Source: an uncultured Eubacteriales bacterium
Lineage (GTDB): Bacteria > Bacillota > Clostridia > Oscillospirales > CAG-272
Length of the DNA stretch: 7,924 nt
Direction of reading: 5' to 3'
NCBI GenBank assembly: GCA_934378145.1
Contig: CAKXXW010000053.1
Span: forward strand, 1-7,924
The notes under the pieces are model-generated. The model searched no databases, was not told the DNA's origin, and saw only the letters and a list, made by a program, of their open reading frames with translations. Shown one piece after another: positions 1 through 4,781 of the stretch. The position numbers were made by a program, and so were the translations under genes. Numbering within the stretch: the stretch's first letter is position 1; every line of letters begins with the position of its first letter.

Positions 1-36
1 TTGCAGACCTCTGCCTTACCGCTTGGCTAAGGCGCC
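1..36 (-). tRNA. tRNA-Cys (GCA), partial at window edge
   Basis: Read on the minus strand, the gene starts at 36 with GGCGCCT, continues through a D-arm (AGCC..GGTAAGGC) and the 5' half of the anticodon arm, and reaches anticodon GCA at bases 4-2 before the window ends. The GGCGCC acceptor and the GGTCTGCAA anticodon context are typical of bacterial tRNA-Cys. The anticodon 3' arm, T arm and acceptor 3' strand lie outside the window. A perfect promoter stands just upstream, so it is transcribed separately from the other tRNAs here. Confidence 0.88.
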
Positions 37-50
37 GCATTGACTTGTTT

Positions 51-79
51 ATTATAACAAAAGCCCCCGACTTTGTCAA
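51..79 (-). promoter_or_regulatory. Perfect sigma-A promoter of the tRNA-Cys gene
   Basis: On the minus strand TTGACA (79-74) is followed by a 17-bp spacer (73-57) and TATAAT (56-51). Initiation would fall near base 44, about 8 bases before the tRNA 5' end. Both boxes match consensus exactly, as expected for a strong stable-RNA promoter. The -35 box and spacer lie inside the terminator hairpin of the upstream gene. Confidence 0.9.
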
Positions 80-89
80 GGGCTTTTTT
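59..89 (-). terminator. Terminator after the small membrane-protein gene, overlapping the tRNA-Cys promoter
   Basis: AAAAGCCC (59-66) pairs with GGGCTTTT (80-87). An inner GAC/GTC pair (69-71 with 75-77) can extend the stem. On the minus strand the hairpin ends in CTTTTGTT, and on the plus strand in six T's, so it can act both ways. It lies 26 bases past the stop codon of the gene ending at 115. Its loop holds the -35 box of the next promoter. Confidence 0.75.
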
Positions 90-114
90 CCTTTTTTTCA
101 AAAATGTTTTTCCG

Positions 115-462
115 TCAGCCGGCTCTTACCTGACTCACTATCCAAAACACCGCCATCGTGACAGACATCAGCGCGTCGGCGGCAAGGATACAGGCGGAGG
201 TGACCCTCAGCCATTTCTTACCGGCGCGAAGGTTCAGCCCCGCAAAAACTCCTCCGACGACCGACGCCGCCCACAGCGCGACAGACGCTATGATGCTCAC
301 CACCGCGAGGAATACCGCGCCGATAGCCTCGCCGAGGTCGGAATTCCCTTCCCCGAGCCTCATAAATTCGATCCCCGTGGTCAGCGCGAAGACAAAGCAC
401 CCGACGGCGACGACCGAAAATACGAGCGTAAGCACAAAAAACACTGTATTTCGCTTCTTCAT
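115..462 (-). CDS. Small multi-pass membrane protein, unknown function
   Basis: A 115-residue hydrophobic protein that I do not recognise. It starts MKKRNT and has membrane segments at about residues 7-27, 46-77 (long, possibly two closely spaced helices) and 88-110. A short acidic loop (about 33-45, EFMRLGEGNSDLGE) and a basic loop (79-86, RAGKKWLR) separate them. The positive N-terminus and the basic second loop suggest a cytoplasmic N-terminus by the positive-inside rule. The ATG at 462 is supported by GGGAGG (474-469) at 6-base spacing. The gene is a single-cistron unit with its own consensus promoter (527-555) and terminator (59-89), set between tRNA-Gly and tRNA-Cys. Overlapping plus-strand reading frames in this GC-rich stretch have no ribosome binding site and look like shadows. 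Confidence 0.8.
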   Translation of the reverse strand: MKKRNTVFFVLTLVFSVVAVGCFVFALTTGIEFMRLGEGNSDLGEAIGAVFLAVVSIIASVALWAASVVGGVFAGLNLRAGKKWLRVTSACILAADALMSVTMAVFWIVSQVRAG

Positions 463-526
463 CGTAAACCTCCCACACGCAGAAGTTTTTTAGGCAACAC
501 CGTACAATTCCGGCGGTACTACCTTA

Positions 527-555
527 ATTATATCATACTTGCGTGAGACTGTCAA
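527..555 (-). promoter_or_regulatory. Perfect sigma-A promoter of the small membrane-protein gene
   Basis: On the minus strand TTGACA (555-550), a 17-bp spacer (549-533) and TATAAT (532-527) match consensus exactly. The predicted start near 520 gives a leader of about 58 bases before the ATG at 462, with GGGAGG as ribosome binding site. Bases 556-610, upstream of this promoter, show nothing further that I can name. Confidence 0.88.
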
Positions 556-610
556 ACCGCAAATAATTTTCATTCGGATCACCGTTCTTCAGGTGCGCTT
601 CATTTCCAAT

Positions 611-637
611 AAAAAAAGCACTTGCTTTCGCAAGTGC
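611..637 (-). terminator. Rho-independent terminator of the tRNA operon
   Basis: On the minus strand GCACTTGC (637-630), a GAAA tetraloop (629-626) and GCAAGTGC (625-618) form a perfect 8-bp stem with a GNRA loop, followed by seven T's (617-611). It begins 8 bases past the CCA end of tRNA-Gly. Confidence 0.95.
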
Positions 638-644
638 TTTTTAT

Positions 645-720
645 TGGAGCGGATTACGGGGATCGAACCCGCCACCTCGACCTTGGCAAGGTCGCGCTCT
701 ACCAAATGAGCTAAATCCGC
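645..720 (-). tRNA. tRNA-Gly (GCC)
   Basis: A 76-nt gene read from 720 to 645. The acceptor GCGGATT pairs with AATCCGC, followed by discriminator T and encoded CCA. The anticodon loop is CTTGCCAAG context with anticodon GCC, and the T-arm carries GGTTCGATCC. It is the last gene of the Val-Asp-Phe-Gly run, 3 bases after tRNA-Phe. Confidence 0.97.
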
Positions 721-723
721 AGG

Positions 724-799
724 TGGTGCCTCCGGTCGGAATCGAACCAACGACACGGGGATTTTCAGTCCCCTGCTCTACCAACTGAGCTACAGAGGC
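724..799 (-). tRNA. tRNA-Phe (GAA)
   Basis: A 76-nt gene read from 799 to 724. The acceptor GCCTCTG pairs with CGGAGGC (one G-U), with discriminator A and encoded CCA. The anticodon loop ACTGAAAATC carries GAA, and the T-arm carries GGTTCGATTCC. It is third in the tRNA operon. Confidence 0.97.
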
Positions 800-830
800 G
801 TATCAGCAAGGGATGCTGAGTATCAAAAGG

Positions 831-907
831 TGGCGACCCGAAGGGGACTCGAACCCCTGACCTCTAGCGTGACAGGCTAGCGTTCTAACCAACTGAACTA
901 CCGGGCC
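831..907 (-). tRNA. tRNA-Asp (GTC)
   Basis: A 77-nt gene read from 907 to 831. It starts GGCCCGG, the D-loop has GTTGGTTAGAAC, the anticodon loop CCTGTCACG carries GTC, and the T-arm carries GGTTCGAGTCC. The CCA end is encoded. It is second in the operon, with 31 bases before tRNA-Phe. Confidence 0.97.
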
Positions 908-918
908 GTATAAGGTGT

Positions 919-994
919 TGGTGGGAACAACAGGGCTCGAACCTGTGACCCCATGCTTGTAAGGCATGTGCTCTCCCAGCTGAGCTATGCTCCC
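919..994 (-). tRNA. tRNA-Val (TAC)
   Basis: A 76-nt gene read from 994 to 919. The acceptor GGGAGCA pairs with TGTTCCC allowing one G-U, the anticodon loop CCTTACAAG carries TAC, the T-arm has GGTTCGAGCC, and CCA is encoded. It is the first gene of the operon, about 30 bases after the -10 box. Confidence 0.97.
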
Positions 995-1023
995 TAACAG
1001 CGGCTTTCGCGGCGACGAGATGA

Positions 1024-1052
1024 ATTATACCACAACCTCGCGCCTTTGTCAA
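1024..1052 (-). promoter_or_regulatory. Perfect sigma-A promoter of the tRNA-Val-Asp-Phe-Gly operon
   Basis: On the minus strand TTGACA (1052-1047), a 17-bp spacer (1046-1030) and TATAAT (1029-1024) match consensus. The predicted start is near 1017, leaving a short leader of about 22 bases before tRNA-Val at 994. The bases just after the -35 box (AAG) match those of the tRNA-Cys promoter. Confidence 0.92.
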
Positions 1053-1080
1053 CACCTTTTTTCAATTTTTTCGGATTTTT

Positions 1081-1824
1081 TTATTTTTTCTTCGCGACGA
1101 GGAAAATCCGCTCGCTATCATCCGTTGCCTTACCCATATCGTAGCCTCCGAAAACGCCTTCAAGGCTGAGTCCGGACTCCCTGAGCGCCGCGCCGAGCTG
1201 TCTGACGCTGTACTTTTTCTCCTTCTGCACCTCGTCCGACCTGCGGTAGCTCCCGTCACCGCTCTTCTCGAAGACCGAGAGATAGAAGGTACACACGCCG
1301 CGTTTCTTATCGTACTCGTTCTGCCAGCCGCAGAAGACGCCGTCGTCCTCAAGGATATAGGCATTGTCCGCAAAGATATTCTCGAACTTATAGGGACTGT
1401 TGACATCGAAGATGAACACCCCGCCCGGCTCAAGATAGTTATGCACCGTGCGGAAGCATTTTACAAGATCCTCACGCGAGAGAAGGCAATTCACCGCGTC
1501 AAGGCAGCAGACGACGGCTCCGACGCTTCCGTAAAGCTCAAAGCTCCTCATATCCTGCATGAGCCAGAGGATCTTCTCACCCCTCTGCCTCTGCATGGCG
1601 CGGCTGAGCATATCGGCGCTTATATCGGCTCCTATCATATCGTAGCCGCGGCGGGCAAGCTCGAAGGTCATATTCCCCGTACCGCAGGCAAGGTCAAGGA
1701 CTATCTCCGGACGGGCATCGGCGTACCTTATAAATATATTTTCGATCATATCCGCCCACGCGCGGTAGTCTATCCCCGCGTTGAGACGGTCGTAAACGCG
1801 CGAAACCGCTCCGTATCCGCTCAT
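1081..1824 (-). CDS. Class I SAM-dependent methyltransferase
   Basis: A 247-residue protein with the Rossmann-type methyltransferase motifs. Motif I VLDLACGTGN (42-51) binds S-adenosylmethionine, the acidic residue of motif II is in GADIS (65-69), and QDMRSFEL (90-97) follows. The post-strand LEPGGVFIFDVNS (131-143) completes the fold. The N-terminal YDRLN..IDYRAWADMI (11-27) resembles the YqeM-like group of small cytosolic methyltransferases, whose substrate is not established to my knowledge. The substrate therefore cannot be called here. The ATG at 1824 overlaps the TGA of the TrpR-like gene by 4 bases (ATGA). The sequence before it (AGGACAGGCACAA) is only a weak ribosome binding site, so translation probably depends on coupling. 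It is the last gene of the murC operon. No clear hairpin terminator follows it. The T-rich stretch past the stop (the plus-strand run at 1053-1080) is next to the tRNA promoter. Confidence 0.88.
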   Translation of the reverse strand: MSGYGAVSRVYDRLNAGIDYRAWADMIENIFIRYADARPEIVLDLACGTGNMTFELARRGYDMIGADISADMLSRAMQRQRGEKILWLMQDMRSFELYGSVGAVVCCLDAVNCLLSREDLVKCFRTVHNYLEPGGVFIFDVNSPYKFENIFADNAYILEDDGVFCGWQNEYDKKRGVCTFYLSVFEKSGDGSYRRSDEVQKEKKYSVRQLGAALRESGLSLEGVFGGYDMGKATDDSERIFLVAKKK

Positions 1825-2126
1825 TTGTGCCTGTCCTGCCTGTCGAGCTTTTCAAGTGCACCGAGGTACCCGTCGCTCCCGTACTTGAGGCAACGGTTGA
1901 CGCGGCTGATCGTTGCCGTCGAAAGTCCCGTCTCCGCCGCTATCTCGGTGTAGACCTTATCTTCGCGAAGGAGCTTTGCGGCAAGGAGCCTTCTCGACAT
2001 CTCCTGTATCTCCGCCACGGTGCAAAGATCCTCAAAAAAGGCGTAGCAGTCATCCACGCTCTCAAGCGTGAGTATCGCGCGGAAAAGGTAATCTATTCTT
2101 TCATCCCTGAATTTTTCGTTTCTCAT
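1821..2126 (-). CDS. TrpR-like regulator of the YerC/YecD family
   Basis: A 101-residue protein of the TrpR YerC/YecD group, small helical DNA-binding proteins related to the Trp repressor but lacking an assigned ligand. The conserved core TVAEIQEMSRRLLAAKLL (36-53) is followed by a helix-turn-helix (about 57-80), with YTEIAAETGLSTATISRVN as the recognition part and CLKYGSDGY after it. The family is usually about 95-110 residues, so the gene is full length. The start ATG at 2126 overlaps the murC stop by 4 bases. Its ribosome binding site GAGGAGGG lies within the last murC codons, 6 bases from the ATG. In B. subtilis the paralogue is YerC. What operator it binds, and whether it controls the murC operon, cannot be read from the sequence. 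Confidence 0.92.
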   Translation of the reverse strand: MRNEKFRDERIDYLFRAILTLESVDDCYAFFEDLCTVAEIQEMSRRLLAAKLLREDKVYTEIAAETGLSTATISRVNRCLKYGSDGYLGALEKLDRQDRHK

Positions 2127-3487
2127 TTCAATCCCTCCTCGGAAAGCATCGGAAAAATATCCTCAATATCTCCGGCTCCCATTATCACGGCAAAACAGCC
2201 GGCGTCAAGCTCTCTCCCGAGCAGCTCCGCGATCTCACGAAGGCTGTCGGGGGCGCAGGCTTTGTCTCCTATCGCCGCGGCGAGCTTATCTGAACCCGTC
2301 CCGAGCGTGTCTGTCTCCCGCGCGGCATAGACCGGCGCGACTATCACTCGGTCGGCAAGAGACAGGGACTCGGCAAAGCCGTCAAAAAGCGCCGCAAGGC
2401 GCGAATATGTATGCGGCTGAAATACGCATACGAGCCGCCTCTCGCCGCACATCGCCCGCGCTCCCGAGAGCGTCGCGGCTATCTCTGTCGGATGATGCCC
2501 GTAATCGTCATAGACCGGCGCGCCGTTGAGCGTCCCGCGATACTGCATCCTCCGCTTCGCGCCCGTGAAGTCGGCAAGTCCCGCCGAAATGTCCTCTGCC
2601 ACGATACCGTCAAGGTCGGCGCATGCGGCAACGGCGAGCGCATCGCAGATATTGTGCCTTCCCGGCACCTTCATCACGGCGTGACAGAGAAGAGCCCCGC
2701 CCTTCATTATATCAAATTCCGATGACCCACAGCCGAGGACTATGTTTTTCGCCGTGTAGTCAGCCTCGTTTTCGATACCGAAGGTGACCTTCTTTCCATC
2801 AAAACCGCTCACCGAAAGGCAGGCGTCGGGGTCGTCGGCATTCACGATGACCCTGCCCCGCTCCCCCGTGAGGGCGGCGAATCTGCCGTAAGACTTCCTT
2901 ATATTATCTATATTTTTGAAATAGTCGATATGCTCAAGCTCGACATTGAGTATCACCGCGGTCGTCGGGCTGAAATCAAGGAAGCTGTCCATATACTCGC
3001 AAGCCTCGAAGATAAGATCCCTGCCCTCGCCGATCCTGAAATATCCCCCCATCGGCGGATAATCCGCGCCGGACAGCACGGTCGGGTCGCGCCGCGCCCT
3101 CATATAAACCGAGGCGAACATCGAGGTGCAGGTGCTTTTTCCGTGCATACCCGAAACGCCTATGCGGTTCTCCCGCCTCGTCATTATGTAGCCGAGGTAG
3201 TCGGCGCGCGAGATGAGAGGTATCCCTCTTTCCTTTGCTCGCAGGTATTCCCCGTTGTCGGGGGTTATCGCCACGGTGTAGACCACGGCGTCAAAGTCGT
3301 CTATCCTCTTTGCATCGTGACCGCAGAAGACCCCGATCCCGTAAGTTTCGAGCTTGTCGGTCAGCGGCGACAGAGTCCTGTCCGATCCCGCCACGCGCTT
3401 TCCGTCAAGGGCGGTAAGACAGGCGAGCGAGGACATGCTCACCCCGCCGATGCCTATGAAATATACGCTTTTGCAGGGGGCGAGCAT
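2123..3487 (-). CDS. murC: UDP-N-acetylmuramate--L-alanine ligase (MurC)
   Basis: MurC adds L-alanine to UDP-MurNAc with ATP in the cytoplasm, the first amino-acid step of peptidoglycan precursor synthesis. In the longest reading (ATG at 3556, 477 aa) I see GIGGVSMS (35-42, UDP-binding Rossmann loop), GMHGKST (136-142, ATP P-loop; family form GTHGKTT), NVELEHIDYF (204-213), NADD (239-242), GRHNICDALAV (299-309), FTGAKRRMQYRG (330-341), DYGHHPTEI (351-359, MurC signature), FQPHTYSR (379-386) and MGAGDI (459-464). I prefer the ATG at 3487 (454 aa): it puts the Rossmann loop about ten residues from the N-terminus, as in known MurC proteins, and GGAGG lies 11 bases upstream. The ATGs at 3556 and 3532 have no good ribosome binding site. 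First gene of a three-gene coupled operon. Confidence 0.96.
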   Translation of the reverse strand: MLAPCKSVYFIGIGGVSMSSLACLTALDGKRVAGSDRTLSPLTDKLETYGIGVFCGHDAKRIDDFDAVVYTVAITPDNGEYLRAKERGIPLISRADYLGYIMTRRENRIGVSGMHGKSTCTSMFASVYMRARRDPTVLSGADYPPMGGYFRIGEGRDLIFEACEYMDSFLDFSPTTAVILNVELEHIDYFKNIDNIRKSYGRFAALTGERGRVIVNADDPDACLSVSGFDGKKVTFGIENEADYTAKNIVLGCGSSEFDIMKGGALLCHAVMKVPGRHNICDALAVAACADLDGIVAEDISAGLADFTGAKRRMQYRGTLNGAPVYDDYGHHPTEIAATLSGARAMCGERRLVCVFQPHTYSRLAALFDGFAESLSLADRVIVAPVYAARETDTLGTGSDKLAAAIGDKACAPDSLREIAELLGRELDAGCFAVIMGAGDIEDIFPMLSEEGLK

Positions 3488-3585
3488 CGAGCCTATCGCC
3501 TCCGCACCGTAATGTGTGTTGCATACAGACATAAAGAAAAAGGCACTCCCTTTCATATATCAGAATAAAACCGCCGCTTTTTCAC

Positions 3586-3609
3586 AGAAAAAACGCATTA
3601 CCGTTGAAT
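3586..3609 (+). promoter_or_regulatory. Possible sigma-H-type promoter of spoVG
   Basis: GTTGAATAA (3603-3611) fits the sigma-H -10 pattern RnnGAATww. ACAGAAAAA (3584-3592) fits the -35 pattern RnAGGAwww with one mismatch. The gap from AGAA (3586-3589) to GAAT (3606-3609) is 16 bases, one less than the B. subtilis spoVG promoter as I remember it. B. subtilis spoVG is a classic sigma-H gene, which makes the site worth noting, but the match is imperfect. Confidence 0.4.
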
Positions 3610-3639
3610 AATCATCAGAAACCGCTTCTATAATATAAT
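3604..3639 (+). promoter_or_regulatory. Possible sigma-A promoter of spoVG
   Basis: TTGAAT (3604-3609) and TATAAT (3629-3634) are separated by 19 bases, longer than ideal. A second overlapping TATAAT sits at 3634-3639. Initiation near 3641-3646 would give a leader of about 35 bases with AAGGAG (3665-3670) 7 bases before the spoVG ATG. The minus strand of the same TATAATATAAT patch could also serve the divergent murC operon, for which I found no better promoter. Confidence 0.5.
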
Positions 3640-3677
3640 CAGAAATCCGGAAATTAAATACTGCAAGGAGAAAAACT

Positions 3678-3995
3678 ATGGAAATTACAGACATCAAAAT
3701 CAGAAAAATCTTTGAGGACGGCCCGATGAAGGCTATCGTATCGGTCACTTTCGACAATCAGCTCGCGGTGCATGACATAAAGGTCATCAACGCCCGCGAC
3801 AAGTATTTCATCGTTATGCCGAGCCGCAAGAATCCCGACGACACCTACCGCGACATCGTACATCCGATCAACTCGCAGTTCCGCGGAATGCTTGAGTCTG
3901 CAGTTATCAATGCCTACGAGACCGAGTGCGCCGTTCAGGCTGCCGCCGCGCAGGCAGAAGCCGCCGAGGCTGCCGCAAACGCCGACGCGGAATAA
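3678..3995 (+). CDS. spoVG: SpoVG family regulator (septation/sporulation, RNA/DNA-binding)
   Basis: A 105-residue protein with the SpoVG fold. It begins MEITDIKIRKIFEDGPMKAI, then has VTFDNQLAVHDIKVI (23-37) and the signature FIVMPSRK (44-51), followed by the short helix region HPINSQFRGMLESAVINAYE (about 62-81). SpoVG affects septation and sporulation in Bacillus and has been described as a nucleic-acid-binding regulator in several Firmicutes. The core matches the usual length of about 90-100 residues. The last 20 or so residues form an Ala/Glu-rich tail (AAAAQAEAAEAAANADAE), probably disordered. The ATG at 3678 has AAGGAG at 7-base spacing. The gene stands alone, divergent from murC, with a strong terminator 38 bases past its stop. 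Confidence 0.97.
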   Translation: MEITDIKIRKIFEDGPMKAIVSVTFDNQLAVHDIKVINARDKYFIVMPSRKNPDDTYRDIVHPINSQFRGMLESAVINAYETECAVQAAAAQAEAAEAAANADAE

Positions 3996-4032
3996 ATCAG
4001 AGTCCAAAAGTCCTTTCCTAAATCCTTTCCTT

Positions 4033-4060
4033 GAGAGTCCCTTCGGGGGCTCTCTTTTTT
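4033..4060 (+). terminator. Rho-independent terminator of spoVG
   Basis: GAGAGTCCC (4033-4041), a TTCG tetraloop (4042-4045) and GGGGCTCTC (4046-4054) form a 9-bp stem with one T-G pair, followed by six T's (4055-4060). Confidence 0.95.
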
Positions 4061-4063
4061 GCC

Positions 4064-4085
4064 TTTTTGCAGGGCGATTCCCTGC
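4064..4085 (+). repeat. 22-nt hairpin repeat, unit 1 (TTTTT plus GCAGG/CCTGC)
   Basis: Five T's, then GCAGGG, CGATT, CCCTGC. It aligns base for base with 4148-4169, sharing the T run, AGG, CGATT and CCT. The differences in the outer stem come as paired changes (G-C to A-T, C-G to T-A). Confidence 0.65.
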
Positions 4086-4103
4086 GCAAATGCAACATCC
4101 TGC

Positions 4104-4122
4104 GGGAGGATAATATCCTCCC
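4104..4122. repeat. 19-nt near-perfect palindrome
   Basis: GGGAGGATA, a central A (4113), then TATCCTCCC: a 9-bp perfect inverted repeat, followed by CCTACGG. The minus-strand form, GTAGGGG + palindrome + CCCGC, resembles small intergenic palindromes I recall from gut Clostridia genomes, which I cannot verify here. Confidence 0.65.
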
Positions 4123-4147
4123 CTACGGTTCGGGGAAAGGTTTCGAC

Positions 4148-4169
4148 TTTTTATAGGACGATTGCCTAT
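4148..4169 (+). repeat. 22-nt hairpin repeat, unit 2 (TTTTT plus ATAGG/CCTAT)
   Basis: Five T's, ATAGGA, CGATT, GCCTAT. It is the second copy of the unit at 4064-4085, 84 bases downstream and in the same orientation. Two stem base pairs are replaced by different complementary pairs, so pairing is kept while sequence is not. Confidence 0.65.
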
Positions 4170-4214
4170 ATAAAGGCATTGGCGCTTTTTCTTTTGCCTG
4201 TAGCAGGCACAAAA

Positions 4215-4281
4215 GGCGGACAAGTCCTCTCCCACCCTCGCGGTTTATTCAACGAAAAGTAGAGCCGTCACCCGGAACAAG
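4215..4281 (+). repeat. Diverged outer flank of long repeat copy A
   Basis: This 67-bp stretch aligns in inverted orientation with 7068-7135. The first 19 bases (GGCGGACAAGTCCTCTCCC) are identical, and the rest differs at 11 positions plus one single-base gap, about 82% overall by hand count. Homology therefore continues beyond the identical 470 bp but at much lower identity. Confidence 0.8.
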
Positions 4282-4539
4282 TGCCTGATAAAAAATAATC
4301 AGCAAAAAGAAAATGCCGACAAATAAACCGATAATATCTTCGGGGGAAAGACCTCACCATTCAGTGTATAATCCGCGATTTAGGGGTGCAGGCGCCGCCC
4401 CACACCCCGCAAGCCTTTAAAAAGGCTTGACCTAAACTTCAAAAAGACTTCGGGTGAAAACTTCTCATTCTGTGAGCGTTGATTTTACGATGTATGCGGT
4501 CTGTAAATGAGCGCAACTTTCAGGTTAAACGGTCAAAAT

Positions 4540-4683
4540 CCTTGTCTCGGGCAGAATTTCACCCCGCGGGGGAAAATTCCGGTGGATTTTGCCCGAGGGC
4601 GAAGAGGGGATGCTTGCATACCCTTGAGTCCTCGGCAAAAATCCACCATAGTTTTGCCGTAGGCAAAATGCCGCGAGACAAGG
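4540..4683. other. Branched foldable unit in repeat copy A: closing stem with three arms
   Basis: A closing stem pairs CCTTGTCTCG plus GGCA (4540-4553) with TGCC plus CGAGACAAGG (4669-4683), 14 bp with one bulged G at 4673. It encloses three arms. Arm 1 is GAATTT/AAATTC topped by CCC/GGG (4554-4579). Arm 2 is an 18-position stem with 16 pairs, GGTGGATTTT..CGAGG with CCTCGG..AATCCACC (4581-4598 with 4630-4647), and a tip hairpin GGGATGC/GCATACCC (4607-4623). Arm 3 is TTTTGCC/GGCAAAA around GTA (4652-4668). Nearly every base is used, as in a structured RNA or a cruciform-forming repeat. The active strand cannot be told. Pairing was found by eye, with no energy calculation. Confidence 0.65.
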
Positions 4684-4723
4684 CAATATTGCCATAGCCT
4701 TTCAGCAAAGTTCTTTGGGGGTT

Positions 4724-4749
4724 GGGGGCTTTCTTCCAAGAAAGCCCCC
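4724..4749. repeat. 12-bp terminal hairpin of repeat copy A
   Basis: GGGGGCTTTCTT (4724-4735), CC, AAGAAAGCCCCC (4738-4749). It lies 33 bases past the stop of the phosphoesterase gene, so it may end that transcript. There is no T run on either side, so it is not a canonical terminator. Confidence 0.75.
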
Positions 4750-4781
4750 GCGTCTCCCGTCGTCTCCCACCGACAGTCCGG

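Larger units (their letters stand above)
4061..4281. other. Intergenic stretch packed with small inverted repeats
   Basis: No gene is supported here; the two short plus-strand reading frames lack ribosome binding sites. The stretch holds four separate perfect hairpins: GCAGGG/CCCTGC (4069-4085), GGGAGGATA/TATCCTCCC around one base (4104-4122), TATAGG/CCTATA (4152-4170) and TGCCTG/CAGGCA (4195-4209). From 4215 it is related to the sequence outside the second long repeat copy. The density of palindromes resembles an array of small intergenic repeat units rather than regulatory DNA of one gene. Confidence 0.6.
4282..4751 (+). repeat. Long inverted repeat, copy A (470 bp, identical to copy B)
   Basis: Aligned by hand, every base from 4282 to 4751 is the exact complement of the base at 11349 minus its position, with no mismatch or gap against 7067-6598. 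The two frames in it (72 and 68 codons) encode no recognisable protein and lack ribosome binding sites, so I treat it as non-coding. Contents in order: CTGAT..ATCAG (4285-4302 region), GGGGTG/CACCCC (4383-4408), AAGCCTTT/AAAGGCTT (4411-4428), a branched foldable unit (4540-4683) and a terminal 12-bp hairpin (4724-4749). No transposase is present. It may be a non-autonomous mobile unit, a dispersed intergenic repeat or a structured RNA locus. Confidence 0.97.

Noticed and set aside
73..546. 157-codon plus-strand frame opposite the small membrane-protein gene
   Set aside because: It starts inside a terminator, is Arg/His/Asp-rich without domains, and lies opposite a gene with promoter, ribosome binding site and terminator.
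3488..3556. 23-residue N-terminal extension of MurC from the ATG at 3556
   Set aside because: No ribosome binding site precedes 3556 or 3532. The extension has no counterpart in known MurC N-termini, whereas the ATG at 3487 fits. It is kept as an alternative only.
2930..3568. 212-codon plus-strand frame opposite murC
   Set aside because: It is antisense to conserved MurC motifs, has no ribosome binding site and has an Arg/His/Gly-rich product, typical of a shadow frame in GC-rich DNA.
4061..4281. CRISPR array
   Set aside because: The repeats are few, short, hairpin-forming and irregularly spaced, with no uniform spacers and no cas genes nearby.
4479..4739. Reading frames of 72 and 68 codons inside repeat copy A (and identical ones at 6610-6870)
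   Set aside because: They overlap on opposite strands, lack ribosome binding sites and translate the hairpin arms. Identity between copies follows from the DNA repeat and gives no support for coding.
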